NCBI RefSeq assembly: GCF_011065935.2
Contig: NZ_JAAMNH020000001.1
Coordinates: 3,245,001 to 3,309,000 of the forward strand
From: Clostridium estertheticum
Lineage (GTDB): Bacteria; Bacillota; Clostridia; Clostridiales; Clostridiaceae
Direction: 5' to 3'
DNA length: 64,000 bases
The notes under the pieces are model-generated. The model worked only from the letters and a program-made list of their open reading frames with translations. It was not told where the DNA came from and searched no databases. This document shows positions 44,044 to 53,351 of the stretch, piece after piece; position 1 is the first letter of the stretch, and every line of letters begins with the position of its first letter. Made by a program: the position numbers and the translations under genes.

Positions 44044-45966
44044 ATGAGTAGATTTTTTAATAACAAGGAAATAGAATTACTAGCTCCTGTGGGAACTTTT
44101 GAAATTTTTGAAAAGGTTATTAAAAGTGGTGCTGATGCCGTATATTTGGGTGGCAAGAAATTAAATATGCGTTTGCATAGAAAAGACTACAACCTGTCAA
44201 ATGATGAAATAGAAAAAGCAATTACTATTGCTCATTCCTTAAACAAAAAGGTTTATATAACAGTAAACAATATTTTAAGTCAAGAGGACTTAAAAGATGC
44301 GGAGGAATATCTAACATTCTTAGAAAGAGTTCAACCTGATGGTTTAATTATTCAAGATGTTAGCATATTAGAATTAATCAATAGTTTAAATTTAAATTTA
44401 ACTCTCCACTCATCTGTAATGATGAATGTTCACAATTTAGAAACTATTAAAACCCTTAGAGAATGTGGAATTACTAGAATTGTTGCCTCCAGGGACATGG
44501 ATTTACAAGCCATAAAAAATCTCCATAACCAAACCGACATGGAATTTGAATGTTTTGTTCATGGAGATATGTGTATTTCCCACGGTGGTCACTGCTTATA
44601 CAGTGGTTTGATTTTGGGTAAAAGTAGTAATAGGGGACTTTGCATGAAGCCATGTCGCTGGCATTATACAACGAAAAAAGACGGTCTAGTTTATCCAACA
44701 GAATTTCCAATGGCTTGTAAAGATATGTATATGTATGAGCATCTACCTGAAATGATTGAAGCGGGTATCCTCTCCTTTAAAATAGAGGGACGAATGAGAG
44801 ATGCAGATTTTCTAGTTACAATGATTAATTACTATAGCGATGCTATAGATAGATATATTGATGACCCTATTTGTTATGATAGAAAAAAAGATGCCCAAAC
44901 TATTTATGAAAATCGGAAGAGAGACTTATCTACCTGCAGTGCATTTGGAACACCAGGGCTCTCATATATAAATAGACGTTATGAAGGTAATGATAACAAT
45001 GGCTTTGGTAAAGTTTTCAGTAATCCTATAAAAGAAATTGAAATTAGAAAAGTTAGGCTAGAAGAAATAAAGAATCTTCTAAATGGAAAAACTTCACTAG
45101 CACAGAAACCTAAGTTAAGTGTAAAAGTAGATTCCTACACACAAGCTACGGTCGCATTAGATGAAGGTGTAGACGCAATTTATTTATCTGGAGAAGTTTT
45201 TGAACCAAATCACCCTTTTAGTAAAAGTGAAATACTTAAATTAACCAATTACAAGAAAAATACCAAGATTTATCTTGGTTTTCCAAAAATGATGTTTGAA
45301 GAGGATTTTTCAAAATTCGATCAGTTACTTAAGGAAAATAACTTAGGACTTGATGGCTTAATTGTAACCAATTTAGGAGCTATTCATAAATACAAATCTT
45401 TAGGGCTTGAGCTTATTGGAGATTACACTTTAAACATTTATAATCATAAAGCTGCTAGTTTCTATGAAAAGCAAGGTTTATCCATTGCTACCCTTTCCGT
45501 AGAGACACCTGTGCTAGATGCTATCGATGTCATTACTAAATCGCCAATTCCTATTGAAATTTTAGTTCATGGTTCTCCAACAGTTATGTATATGAATCAT
45601 GATTTATATGAGAATACTAAAGTCTTAGAGTCTACAGGACGTGAAAATAATTCTAACGCTCCTAACAACATATTAGTTTTAGTTGATGAAAAAACACATG
45701 AACACCCAGTATACCGAGATAACTACGGTAGAAATCATATGACGCTTTATAAAGAGCTTTGTTATCTTCCCTTTTTAAAAGAACTTAATGATATTGGCGT
45801 AAATCATTTTAAAATTGATGGCTGCCATTATGATACCAATAATCTACGAAAAGTTTTAAGGATTTACAAAGAAGCCATTAATGACTTAAGCAAATGTGAG
45901 GATTTATTTGATTCTCTAGATCATAGCGGTGCTGGATTTACCTTTGGAGCTTTTCAATTTAATTAA
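44044..45966 (+). CDS. U32 family protein (peptidase-like), copy 1
   Basis: This 640-residue protein belongs to the U32 family, known as collagenase-like peptidases but including Fe-S-dependent hydroxylases of tRNA, rRNA and quinones (TrhP, RlhA, UbiU/V). ELLAPVGTFEIFEKVI opens the TIM-barrel domain; the cysteine cluster HGDMC...HC...NRGLC...PCR and FKIEGRM are the family signature and could hold a 4Fe-4S centre. A long C-terminal half repeats the barrel-like ELIGDYTLNIYN region. The start is ATG 44044 (MSRFFNN), behind AAGGA. It is followed by a close duplicate. Confidence 0.9.
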   Translation: MSRFFNNKEIELLAPVGTFEIFEKVIKSGADAVYLGGKKLNMRLHRKDYNLSNDEIEKAITIAHSLNKKVYITVNNILSQEDLKDAEEYLTFLERVQPDGLIIQDVSILELINSLNLNLTLHSSVMMNVHNLETIKTLRECGITRIVASRDMDLQAIKNLHNQTDMEFECFVHGDMCISHGGHCLYSGLILGKSSNRGLCMKPCRWHYTTKKDGLVYPTEFPMACKDMYMYEHLPEMIEAGILSFKIEGRMRDADFLVTMINYYSDAIDRYIDDPICYDRKKDAQTIYENRKRDLSTCSAFGTPGLSYINRRYEGNDNNGFGKVFSNPIKEIEIRKVRLEEIKNLLNGKTSLAQKPKLSVKVDSYTQATVALDEGVDAIYLSGEVFEPNHPFSKSEILKLTNYKKNTKIYLGFPKMMFEEDFSKFDQLLKENNLGLDGLIVTNLGAIHKYKSLGLELIGDYTLNIYNHKAASFYEKQGLSIATLSVETPVLDAIDVITKSPIPIEILVHGSPTVMYMNHDLYENTKVLESTGRENNSNAPNNILVLVDEKTHEHPVYRDNYGRNHMTLYKELCYLPFLKELNDIGVNHFKIDGCHYDTNNLRKVLRIYKEAINDLSKCEDLFDSLDHSGAGFTFGAFQFN

Positions 45967-46084
45967 TGTTCTTTTTCAAGCATTTTTATAATAACTTTTG
46001 TTAAAGTTTCCTGTTCTTCTTTATTTGCAACTTCAAAGAATTAAAATAGTTTTGACTCTAAATGTAAAGGAAAGGTGTTTTGAT

Positions 46085-47992
46085 ATGAGTAGATTTTTTA
46101 ATAACAAGGAAATAGAATTACTAGCTCCTGCGGGAACTTTTGAAATTTTTGAAAAGGTTATTCACAGCGGTGCTAATGCGGTATATTTGGGTGGCAAGAA
46201 ATTAAATATGCGTATGCTACGATCAGATTATAACCTGTCAAATGATGAAATAGAAAAAGCTATTGCTATTGCCCATTCCTTAAACAAAAAGGTTTATATA
46301 ACAGTAAACAATCTTTTAAGTCAGCAGGATTTAAAAGATGCTGAGGAATATCTAAAATTCTTAGATAAAGTTCAACCTGATGCACTAATTATTCAAGATC
46401 TTAGCATATTAGAATTAATCAATAGTTTAAATTTAAACCTAACTCTCCATTCATCTGTAATGATGAATGTCCACAACTTAGAAACTATTGTAACCCTTAG
46501 AGAATGTGGAATTACTAGAATTGTTGCATCCCGGGAGATGGATTTACAAACCATAAAAAATCTACATAACCAAACTGATATGGAATTCGAATATTTTGCA
46601 CATGGTGATATGTGTATTGCCCACGGTGCTCAATGCTTGTATAGTGCCATGCTTTTCGGACAAAGTAGTAATAGAGGACTTTGCATGAAGCCCTGTCGCT
46701 GGAATTTTACAATGAAAAAAGATGGACTAGCCTATCCTACAGAATATCCAATGGCGGTTAAAGATATGTATATGTATGAACATCTACCTGAAATGATTGA
46801 AGCTGGAGTCCTCTCCTTTAAAATAGAAGGAAGAATGAAAGATTCAGATTTTTTAGTTACCTTAATTAATTACTATAGCGATGCTATAGATAGATATATT
46901 GAGGACCCTATTTGCTATGATAGAACAAAAGACGCACAAAGTATTTATGAAACTCGTAAAAGAGACTTATCTACCTGCAGTGCCTTTGGAAAACCAGGAC
47001 TATCAAATATCAACAGACGTTCCGAAGGTACAGGTAAAATTTTCAGTAAACCTGCAGAAGAAATTGAAATTAGTAAAGAGAAGGTAGCACAAATAAAGAA
47101 GCTTTTAAATGAAGAAACACCTCTATCACAGAAACCTAAGCTAAGTGTAAAAGTAGCTTCTTTTTCACAAGCTAAAGTGGCAATAGAGGTGGGCATAGAC
47201 GCAATTTATTTATCTGGAGAAGTTTTTGCGCCAAACCTTCCTTTTAGTAAGAGTGAAATACTTGAGTTAACTAAAAACAAACAAAATACAAAGATATATC
47301 TAGGTTTTCCAAGAATGATGTTTGAAGAGGATTTTTCTAAATACAATCAATTACTTAAGGAAAATAACTTAGGTCTTGATGGCTTAATTGTAACCAATTT
47401 AGGAGCTATTCATAAATACAAATCACTAGGACTTGAGCTTATTGGGGATTATTCTTTAAATATTTATAATCACTCAGCAGCTAGGTTCTATGAAAAGCAA
47501 GGGTTATCTATCGCTACTCTTTCTGTAGAAACAGCACTGCTAGACGCTAAAGAAACTATTACGAAATCACCAATTCCTATTGAAATGATAGTTCATGGCT
47601 CTCCAACAGTTATGTATATGGGCTATAATTTATATGAGAACACTAAAGTCTTAGAGCCTTCGAGACGTGAAGATAATTCTCATGTTGATAACAAGGTATT
47701 AGTTTTAGTTGATGAAAAAGCACATGAACACCCAGTATATATGGATAACTATGGAAGGAATCATATGACGCTTTATAAAAATCTTTGTTATCTTCCCTTT
47801 TTAAAAGAACTTAATGATATTGGTGTAAACCATTTTAGAGTTGAAGCCTGCCATTATGATACTAATAAGCTACGAAAAATTTTGTGTATTTACAAAGAAG
47901 CCATTAATGATTTAAGCAAGTGTGAAGAACTATTCCATACTCTAGATACTGATGATGCAGGCTTTACTCTTGGAGCTTTTCAATTTAATTAA
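46085..47992 (+). CDS. U32 family protein (peptidase-like), copy 2
   Basis: A 635-residue tandem paralogue of the preceding gene, roughly 80 percent identical by eye, with the same start MSRFFNNKEIELLAP and even a matching leader (AAAGGAAAGGTGTTTTGAT). The four conserved cysteines are kept (HGDMC, QC, GLC, PC), but an extra Cys of copy 1 (FECF) is Tyr here, GGH becomes GAQ, and a short loop near residue 325 is deleted. Divergence at these sites, close to the Fe-S cluster, suggests a changed substrate rather than simple redundancy. A start upstream at 45998 lacks a ribosome binding site. Confidence 0.9.
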   Translation: MSRFFNNKEIELLAPAGTFEIFEKVIHSGANAVYLGGKKLNMRMLRSDYNLSNDEIEKAIAIAHSLNKKVYITVNNLLSQQDLKDAEEYLKFLDKVQPDALIIQDLSILELINSLNLNLTLHSSVMMNVHNLETIVTLRECGITRIVASREMDLQTIKNLHNQTDMEFEYFAHGDMCIAHGAQCLYSAMLFGQSSNRGLCMKPCRWNFTMKKDGLAYPTEYPMAVKDMYMYEHLPEMIEAGVLSFKIEGRMKDSDFLVTLINYYSDAIDRYIEDPICYDRTKDAQSIYETRKRDLSTCSAFGKPGLSNINRRSEGTGKIFSKPAEEIEISKEKVAQIKKLLNEETPLSQKPKLSVKVASFSQAKVAIEVGIDAIYLSGEVFAPNLPFSKSEILELTKNKQNTKIYLGFPRMMFEEDFSKYNQLLKENNLGLDGLIVTNLGAIHKYKSLGLELIGDYSLNIYNHSAARFYEKQGLSIATLSVETALLDAKETITKSPIPIEMIVHGSPTVMYMGYNLYENTKVLEPSRREDNSHVDNKVLVLVDEKAHEHPVYMDNYGRNHMTLYKNLCYLPFLKELNDIGVNHFRVEACHYDTNKLRKILCIYKEAINDLSKCEELFHTLDTDDAGFTLGAFQFN

Positions 47993-48027
47993 GAAAAAAA
48001 ACAAATAATATGTCAAGGAGGTATAAG

Positions 48028-49305
48028 ATGTCTAATTACATAGGTCCAGAAGAAATCATAAAAAAAAAGAAACAATTTCTTTTTCCCTGTTCACAACATT
48101 TTTATAAAACCCCACCTCAAATTGTACGTGGAGAAATGCAGTATTTATTTGATTCAGATGGTAAAAAATATCTTGATTTCTTTGCAGGCGTTTCTGTTGT
48201 TAATTGTGGCCATTGTAACCCAGAAATTTTAAATGCAACAATAGAGCAAATGAAAACCCTTCAACACACAAGTATTATATATTTAACTCAGCCAATAGTT
48301 GATCTGGCTGAAAAGCTTTCATATGTATTACCAGGAGAAATTAATCATTCCTTCTTTTGCTGTACAGGGTCAGAGGCTAATGAAGGTGCTCTTCTACTTG
48401 CTAGGATTTACACTGGAAGAAATGAATTTATTTCATTAAATAACAGCTTACATGGTAGAACTTATTTAACTATGAGTGCTACAGGAATACCTATGTGGAG
48501 AGCGGATCCTATGCTTTCGGATTCTTTCACCTTTGTACCCAGTGCTTATAACAGTGATACAACCCTTGAAGCCGCAGCTATAGAGTCCTTGGAAGCTATA
48601 GAAAAAGTAATAGAGAGTAAGGGCCCAGATAAAATTGCAGCTTTAATTGCAGAACCTATACAAGGTAATGGAGGAATTATAACTCCACCTCATTGGTATT
48701 TCAAAAAATTAAAGTGCCTACTCCAAAAACATGGAATATTATTAATAGTAGATGAAGTCCAAACGGGTTTTGGAAGAACTGGTAAGATGTTTGCCATAGA
48801 GAATTATAATGTAGTTCCAGATATAATTACCGTGGCAAAAGCTTTAGGAAATGGAATACCTATATCAGCTTTTTGTACAAATGAAGAAATAGCTAAAGTA
48901 TTTACTAGCGCTTCTGCCTCTACCTTAGGTGGAAATCCGGTAGCTGCAAGCACAGCTATAGCTGTACTTGATTACATTGAAAAAAACAACTTATGTGAAA
49001 ATGCTGAAAATTTAGGATTAAAATTAAAAGCTGGACTTCACAAACTTAAGGGATTGTATCCAATAATTTATGATGTTAGAGGTATTGGACTTATGTTAGG
49101 CATAGAGCTATTAAAAGAAAATGGTGAACCTGCCTCTGAAGAAGTGGATTTCATTTTAGAAATATTAAAAGATGAAGGTATTCTTTTAGGTAAAAATGGA
49201 TTAGGTAGAAACGTACTAGCATTCCAGCCGCCTCTTGTTATAACGGAAAACGATGTGGATTTAGTGTTAGAGAAATTGAATTTAGCTTTAAGTAAATTAA
49301 GTTAG
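48028..49305 (+). CDS. Class III (PLP-dependent) aminotransferase
   Basis: The 425-residue enzyme has the class III layout: GKKYLDFFAGVSVVNCGHCNP near the N-terminus, CCTGSEANEGALLLAR, SLHGRTYLTMS, AEPIQGNGG, LIVDEVQTGFGRTGKMFA with the PLP-ring Asp, and VAKALGNGIPISAF with the Schiff-base Lys. It is closest in style to alanine-glyoxylate aminotransferase 2 / 4-aminobutyrate aminotransferase-like proteins; the amino donor is not determined. ATG 48028 follows AAGGAGG by 7 bases. The 35-base gap after the U32 pair suggests cotranscription. Confidence 0.9.
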   Translation: MSNYIGPEEIIKKKKQFLFPCSQHFYKTPPQIVRGEMQYLFDSDGKKYLDFFAGVSVVNCGHCNPEILNATIEQMKTLQHTSIIYLTQPIVDLAEKLSYVLPGEINHSFFCCTGSEANEGALLLARIYTGRNEFISLNNSLHGRTYLTMSATGIPMWRADPMLSDSFTFVPSAYNSDTTLEAAAIESLEAIEKVIESKGPDKIAALIAEPIQGNGGIITPPHWYFKKLKCLLQKHGILLIVDEVQTGFGRTGKMFAIENYNVVPDIITVAKALGNGIPISAFCTNEEIAKVFTSASASTLGGNPVAASTAIAVLDYIEKNNLCENAENLGLKLKAGLHKLKGLYPIIYDVRGIGLMLGIELLKENGEPASEEVDFILEILKDEGILLGKNGLGRNVLAFQPPLVITENDVDLVLEKLNLALSKLS

Positions 49306-49354
49306 ATTTCATTTAATATGTTCCCTCAGCGCATATAGTATTAAAAATTTTAGA

Positions 49355-49406
49355 AAATCAAAGAAACCTCTACAATCCACAATGGTTGTAGGGGTTTCTT
49401 TGATTT
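49355..49406. terminator. Bidirectional intrinsic terminator
   Basis: A 21-bp stem with one wobble (49355-49375 with 49386-49406) sits between the convergent aminotransferase and ackA genes. Confidence 0.85.
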
Positions 49407-49464
49407 AGACATAGAATTTAATATGCTAAAACTGATTTTTATTTATTTGATTGTGTCTTTTATC

Positions 49465-50658
49465 TTATGAATTAACAACTTCCTTTGTATCTCTTGCTAT
49501 CGTTAATTCTTCATTAGTTGGTATTACAAAAACTTTTACTGTTGAATCTGAGGTACTTATTTCTGCCGCTTTGCCTATAACATTATTCTTTTCACTATCT
49601 ATTTTAACCCCTAAAAACTCTAATCCTGTGCAGCAAGCTTCTCTAGATTTTGCTGAGTTTTCACCAACACCAGCAGTAAATATTATACAATCCACACCAC
49701 CTAAGGCACCTGCATAACTACAGATAAACTTTTTAACTTCATAATGGAAAACATCTAAAGCGAGTTGTGCTCTTTTATTGTCCTTAGCTGCAGCCCACAG
49801 ATCTCTGAAATCACTACTTATTCCAGAAATCCCTAGTACACCTGATTTTTTATTCAATAGTTCTGTTACTTGTTCTGGAGACAATGAGAGTTCTTCCATC
49901 AAGAAAGTTATAATTGAAGGGTCTATATCTCCAGATCTTGTGCCCATAGCAATCCCTGCAAGAGGAGTGAATCCCATACTTGTATCAATGGATTTACCTC
50001 CACTAATTGCAGCAATACTTGCTCCATTTCCTAAATGACAGGAAATGATTTTTAAATCTTTAATGTCTTTGTTCATCATTTCTGCAGCTACTTGGGAGAC
50101 ATATTTATGAGAAGTTCCGTGGAACCCATATTTTCTTATTTTGTTCTCTTCATATAATTCATATGGTAGTGCATAAATATATGCATGTTCTGGCATATTT
50201 TGATGAAAGGCTGTATCAAATACAGCAACCATTGGAGTGCTTGGCATAAGTGCTTTGCAACTATTAATTCCTGTAATATTAGGTGGATTATGTAGTGGTG
50301 CGAGTTTTGAACAATCCTTTAGAGCCTTCATTACTTTTTCATCAATCAATACAGACTTAGAATAATATTCTCCGCCATGAACCACTCTATGCCCTACCGC
50401 TGAGATTTCATCTACACTTTTAATTACTCCATTAGTTTCATCTATAAGCGTTTGAAGAACTAATTTAATTGCATCTTTATGATCCTGCATGCTTTGTTTT
50501 ACTATATATTTTTCTCTGCCTTCTACCTTTTGAGTTAAACCCGCTCCTTCACTACCAATCCTCTCAATCAACCCTTGTTCTAAACAATTTTCATCTTCCA
50601 TATTTATAAGTTGATATTTCAGAGAAGAACTTCCACAGTTAATAACTAATATTTTCAT
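49465..50658 (-). CDS. ackA: Acetate kinase
   Basis: This 397-residue enzyme makes ATP and acetate from acetyl phosphate. Signatures are plain: VINCGSSSLKYQLI (phosphate-binding 1), VGHRVVHGGE, VFDTAFHQNMPEHAY, the HLGNGAS loop, DTSMGFTPLAG and FTAGVGENSA. Length is normal. Clostridia usually keep ackA directly after pta; here no pta is adjacent and the gene stands on its own, upstream neighbour being a small hypothetical gene, so it may be a second copy. GGAAGGGG precedes ATG 50658. Confidence 0.97.
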   Translation of the reverse strand: MKILVINCGSSSLKYQLINMEDENCLEQGLIERIGSEGAGLTQKVEGREKYIVKQSMQDHKDAIKLVLQTLIDETNGVIKSVDEISAVGHRVVHGGEYYSKSVLIDEKVMKALKDCSKLAPLHNPPNITGINSCKALMPSTPMVAVFDTAFHQNMPEHAYIYALPYELYEENKIRKYGFHGTSHKYVSQVAAEMMNKDIKDLKIISCHLGNGASIAAISGGKSIDTSMGFTPLAGIAMGTRSGDIDPSIITFLMEELSLSPEQVTELLNKKSGVLGISGISSDFRDLWAAAKDNKRAQLALDVFHYEVKKFICSYAGALGGVDCIIFTAGVGENSAKSREACCTGLEFLGVKIDSEKNNVIGKAAEISTSDSTVKVFVIPTNEELTIARDTKEVVNS

Positions 50659-50727
50659 AAAAAAATCCCCTTCCTATATAATTGTAACAGTTATGTATGA
50701 GTATCCACGAAAAACAAATTATAAAAA

Positions 50728-51099
50728 CTACATGTCTCTAGGGTCTATATCATTAATCATTTTTATAGTACCTACTATGTACCATTTAGTTTCTTGTTTT
50801 TCTACTATATATACTTTCCCAAGTATTTTAAACTTAGACATAACTCCCGCAAGTGAGCCTACAAATGAAGGTGTATTCAAGTGGGCTTTCTTGTTCTTTT
50901 TCACATTATCTATGTGTTCAACAGTAAGTTCTTTGGGAAGGTTACTGTTTATTTCCTTACTAGTTTTAGCAGTCTCTTTATTTTTAGCCCCTAATGCCTC
51001 TAGTGTTCTATAAATCTCTTCCATCTTGCGTTTTTTTCTTTCCATACTTATACTAGGACTTTCAACTTGTATGTATTCTACTAATTTTTTCATAATCAT
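50728..51099 (-). CDS. Hypothetical protein (123 aa)
   Basis: I do not recognise this family. The first about 70 residues are charged and helical, with a Lys/Glu-rich stretch (ERKKRKMEEIYRTLEALGAKNKE); the last about 40 look like a small beta domain (SKFKILGKVYIVEKQETKWYIVGTIKMI). No signal peptide or membrane segment is present. AAGGAAGG lies just upstream of ATG 51099 (MIMKKL); ATG 51093 is also possible. It is on the same strand as ackA, 69 bases upstream of it, and could share its transcript. Confidence 0.65.
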   Translation of the reverse strand: MIMKKLVEYIQVESPSISMERKKRKMEEIYRTLEALGAKNKETAKTSKEINSNLPKELTVEHIDNVKKNKKAHLNTPSFVGSLAGVMSKFKILGKVYIVEKQETKWYIVGTIKMINDIDPRDM

Positions 51100-51193
51100 C
51101 GTTCCTTCCTTTATTTAAAAATAATCTAATAACTGCATTTATACCTATTATATCATGATTTTTAGCATTTTTAATAACAAATATTGAAATATA

Positions 51194-51228
51194 AAAAAGT
51201 GTTCACTATAAAATGGTGATCACTTTTT
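51194..51228 (-). terminator. Intrinsic terminator of the DNA-metabolism gene pair
   Basis: AAAAAGTG-CAC (51194-51206) pairs with GTG-CACTTTTT (51216-51228); on the minus strand TTTTTT follows. The gene's TGA (51220) lies inside the stem. Confidence 0.8.
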
Positions 51229-51954
51229 CATCTCAATTAAATTATCCCAATATTTCTTTGGCATATGTTGCATTTGTAATCTTTCATTGGTTCTTTCTTC
51301 TATTGATACACTTTTATGAAAGACCTTCCAAAGATTTTGATAAAACAACTCTTCTTCCTCACGACTTTCTAATTTTTCAAAATTCAAATCTCTAAGTATC
51401 ATTTCATGATTTTCATAAACTATGCCAGTTTTCCTCTTAACATCATGAATTACCCACTTTTCATTTGAGAGTCTTGATTTAAAATGATTTCCTATAAGCT
51501 CAAGAATATTATAAGTAGGCTGGATTGCTGCATACAAAATGCCCTTAAATTCTTGAAATCTAACAAGTCCTAAAAATCTGTGCGCCTCGAAGCCCACCTT
51601 TCTAGAATATTTCTGTACTTCATTTACGGTTTCCTCTGTTAGAAAATCATTTACTTTACTGCCCTGTTTAAACCCTAATTGTATATATTTAAATAATTTT
51701 AATTCTATTCCCTGTTCCTCAGATAAAAAGGCTTGATATACATGAACTAGTGTATCCTCAGAGATTTTTTTTAATATAGCTTTGTATACTTTTTCAGATT
51801 TTACCATATCAGTTTCTATAACTATGTCCTGATATAATATATTGAAGTTATAGCTACACTCTCTCTCAATACTTTCAGGGCTCCTATTATAATAGCAAGC
51901 ATAAATAACAGATAAAAACCCGTCAAAGCTTCCGTCATAAATGTATCTAACCAA
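51220..51954 (-). CDS. DUF4130 / TIGR03915 family DNA metabolism protein
   Basis: This protein of about 244 residues begins VRYIYDGSFDGFLSVIYACY (TTG start, read as Met), the recognisable N-terminus of the TIGR03915/DUF4130 family, whose members accompany the radical SAM protein encoded just upstream. The family's biochemical role is unknown; its linkage to a DNA-repair-like enzyme suggests work on DNA bases, and some relatives are fused to uracil-DNA-glycosylase-like domains. The start TTG 51954 is 8 bases after AGGAG and overlaps the radical SAM stop by 8 bases, so expression is coupled. Confidence 0.85.
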   Translation of the reverse strand: MVRYIYDGSFDGFLSVIYACYYNRSPESIERECSYNFNILYQDIVIETDMVKSEKVYKAILKKISEDTLVHVYQAFLSEEQGIELKLFKYIQLGFKQGSKVNDFLTEETVNEVQKYSRKVGFEAHRFLGLVRFQEFKGILYAAIQPTYNILELIGNHFKSRLSNEKWVIHDVKRKTGIVYENHEMILRDLNFEKLESREEEELFYQNLWKVFHKSVSIEERTNERLQMQHMPKKYWDNLIEMKK

Positions 51955-53215
51955 ATAAATCGCTCCTCTGGGTAAATAAACTAAGTTGCTGCGGCTTATC
52001 AAAGCTTTCATAGTCCAACAAATAATTTTTAAGCCTTCCACGTTCCATGGCTTTATCTCCATAAAATTTACCGCTACAGGTTAAAAAATATCTAGCTCTC
52101 TTAAGGACTACTCCTATTTTTTTTAAATTGTCGTAGGAAAGATTGCACATTCTTCTTGCTCTTACGATTCTTAAAGCCGATGTTACTCCTATGCCCGGAA
52201 CCCTAAGTAATATTTCGTAGTGAGCATTATTTACTTCTACTGGGAACTTGTCTAAATTATTTAATGCCCAAAAGGCTTTAGGATCTAAATCCATATCAAA
52301 ATTAGGGTTTTTTTCATCTAATAATTCCTTCGCCTTAAAGCCATAATACCTTAAAAGCCAATCTGCTTGATACATTCTATGTTCCTTTAGAAGTGGAGGC
52401 GTGGTTTGAATAGCCGGTAAATTTATGTTTGATGCCACTGGCACATAAGCCGAATAATATACTCTTTTAAGTCCAAAAGTGTTGTATAATCCTTCTGTAA
52501 GGCTAATTACTCTTAAGTCACTTTCATTAGTTGCTCCAACCATTATCTGCGTACTTTGTCCACCAGGCGTAAACTTTGGTGCTTTAAATCCTTTTTTCTT
52601 ATATTCAATAGACTCAAGTATACTGTGTTTAATAAGTCCCATAGGTTTTAATATATCTTCCTTATTCTTTTGAGGCGCTAAAAGCTTTAAACTTTTTTCA
52701 GAGGGTAACTCAATATTTACACTCATTCTATCTGCATACAATCCTGCCTCATATATAAATTTCGGATCAGCGCCTGGAATAGCCTTTACGTGAATATAAC
52801 CATTAAATTTGTGAATCAACCTTAAATCCTTTAAAATTCTAACTAAATTTTCCATTGTGTAATCTGGACTTCTCTCTACTCCTGAACTTAAGAATAATCC
52901 CTCTATATAATTTCTCTTATAAAAATTCATAGTTAAATCTACCACTTCACTAGGAGTAAAGCTGGTCCTTTCTAAGTCATTGCTAGCTCTATTAATGCAA
53001 TATTTACAATCATATATGCATTTATTAGTATACAAAATTTTAAGTAGTGAAATACATCTACCATCCTGTGACCAGGAATGGCAAATGCCTGATGTTGATG
53101 CATTTCCTATACCGCCCGCTGTATTCTTCCTATTAGAACCGCTAGAAGAGCAAGAAGCATCATACTTTGCTGAATTAGATAATATTTCAAGTTTTTTCAT
53201 TACATCCACTTTCAT
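51947..53215 (-). CDS. Radical SAM DNA modification/repair-like protein (TIGR03916 type)
   Basis: The 422-residue protein has the radical SAM cluster motif CIYDCKYC (CxxxCxxC, residues about 70-77), preceded by a Ser/Asn-rich segment with GICHSW, and a C-terminal helix-hairpin-helix (LLRVPGIGVTSALRIVRARR) that would bind DNA. This matches the family described as a putative DNA modification/repair radical SAM protein linked with DUF4130 partners. Substrate is unknown. ATG 53215 follows GGGGG; ATG 53239 has no such site. It is divergent from ogt, 120 bases away, grouping three DNA-repair-type genes. Confidence 0.87.
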   Translation of the reverse strand: MKVDVMKKLEILSNSAKYDASCSSSGSNRKNTAGGIGNASTSGICHSWSQDGRCISLLKILYTNKCIYDCKYCINRASNDLERTSFTPSEVVDLTMNFYKRNYIEGLFLSSGVERSPDYTMENLVRILKDLRLIHKFNGYIHVKAIPGADPKFIYEAGLYADRMSVNIELPSEKSLKLLAPQKNKEDILKPMGLIKHSILESIEYKKKGFKAPKFTPGGQSTQIMVGATNESDLRVISLTEGLYNTFGLKRVYYSAYVPVASNINLPAIQTTPPLLKEHRMYQADWLLRYYGFKAKELLDEKNPNFDMDLDPKAFWALNNLDKFPVEVNNAHYEILLRVPGIGVTSALRIVRARRMCNLSYDNLKKIGVVLKRARYFLTCSGKFYGDKAMERGRLKNYLLDYESFDKPQQLSLFTQRSDLFG

Positions 53216-53285
53216 CGACCCCCAAACGTTTGTTCTCATTTTATCATATTTGAAGCGAAAATAATATAGACAGGAGGAAAATAAT

Positions 53286-53351
53286 ATGTTACCTTTTATT
53301 TATGTAAATGATTTTATAATTGAGGTGGAATTTTGTGAAAATTGGTTATGA
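53286..53351 (+). CDS. Possible 21-aa leader peptide overlapping ogt
   Basis: A strong AGGAGG lies 8 bases before ATG 53286. The 21-codon frame (MLPFIYVNDFIIEVEFCENW, then L and stop) spans the ogt ribosome binding site and start and ends 17 bases inside ogt in another frame, an arrangement expected for translational coupling. Confidence 0.45.
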   Translation: MLPFIYVNDFIIEVEFCENWL

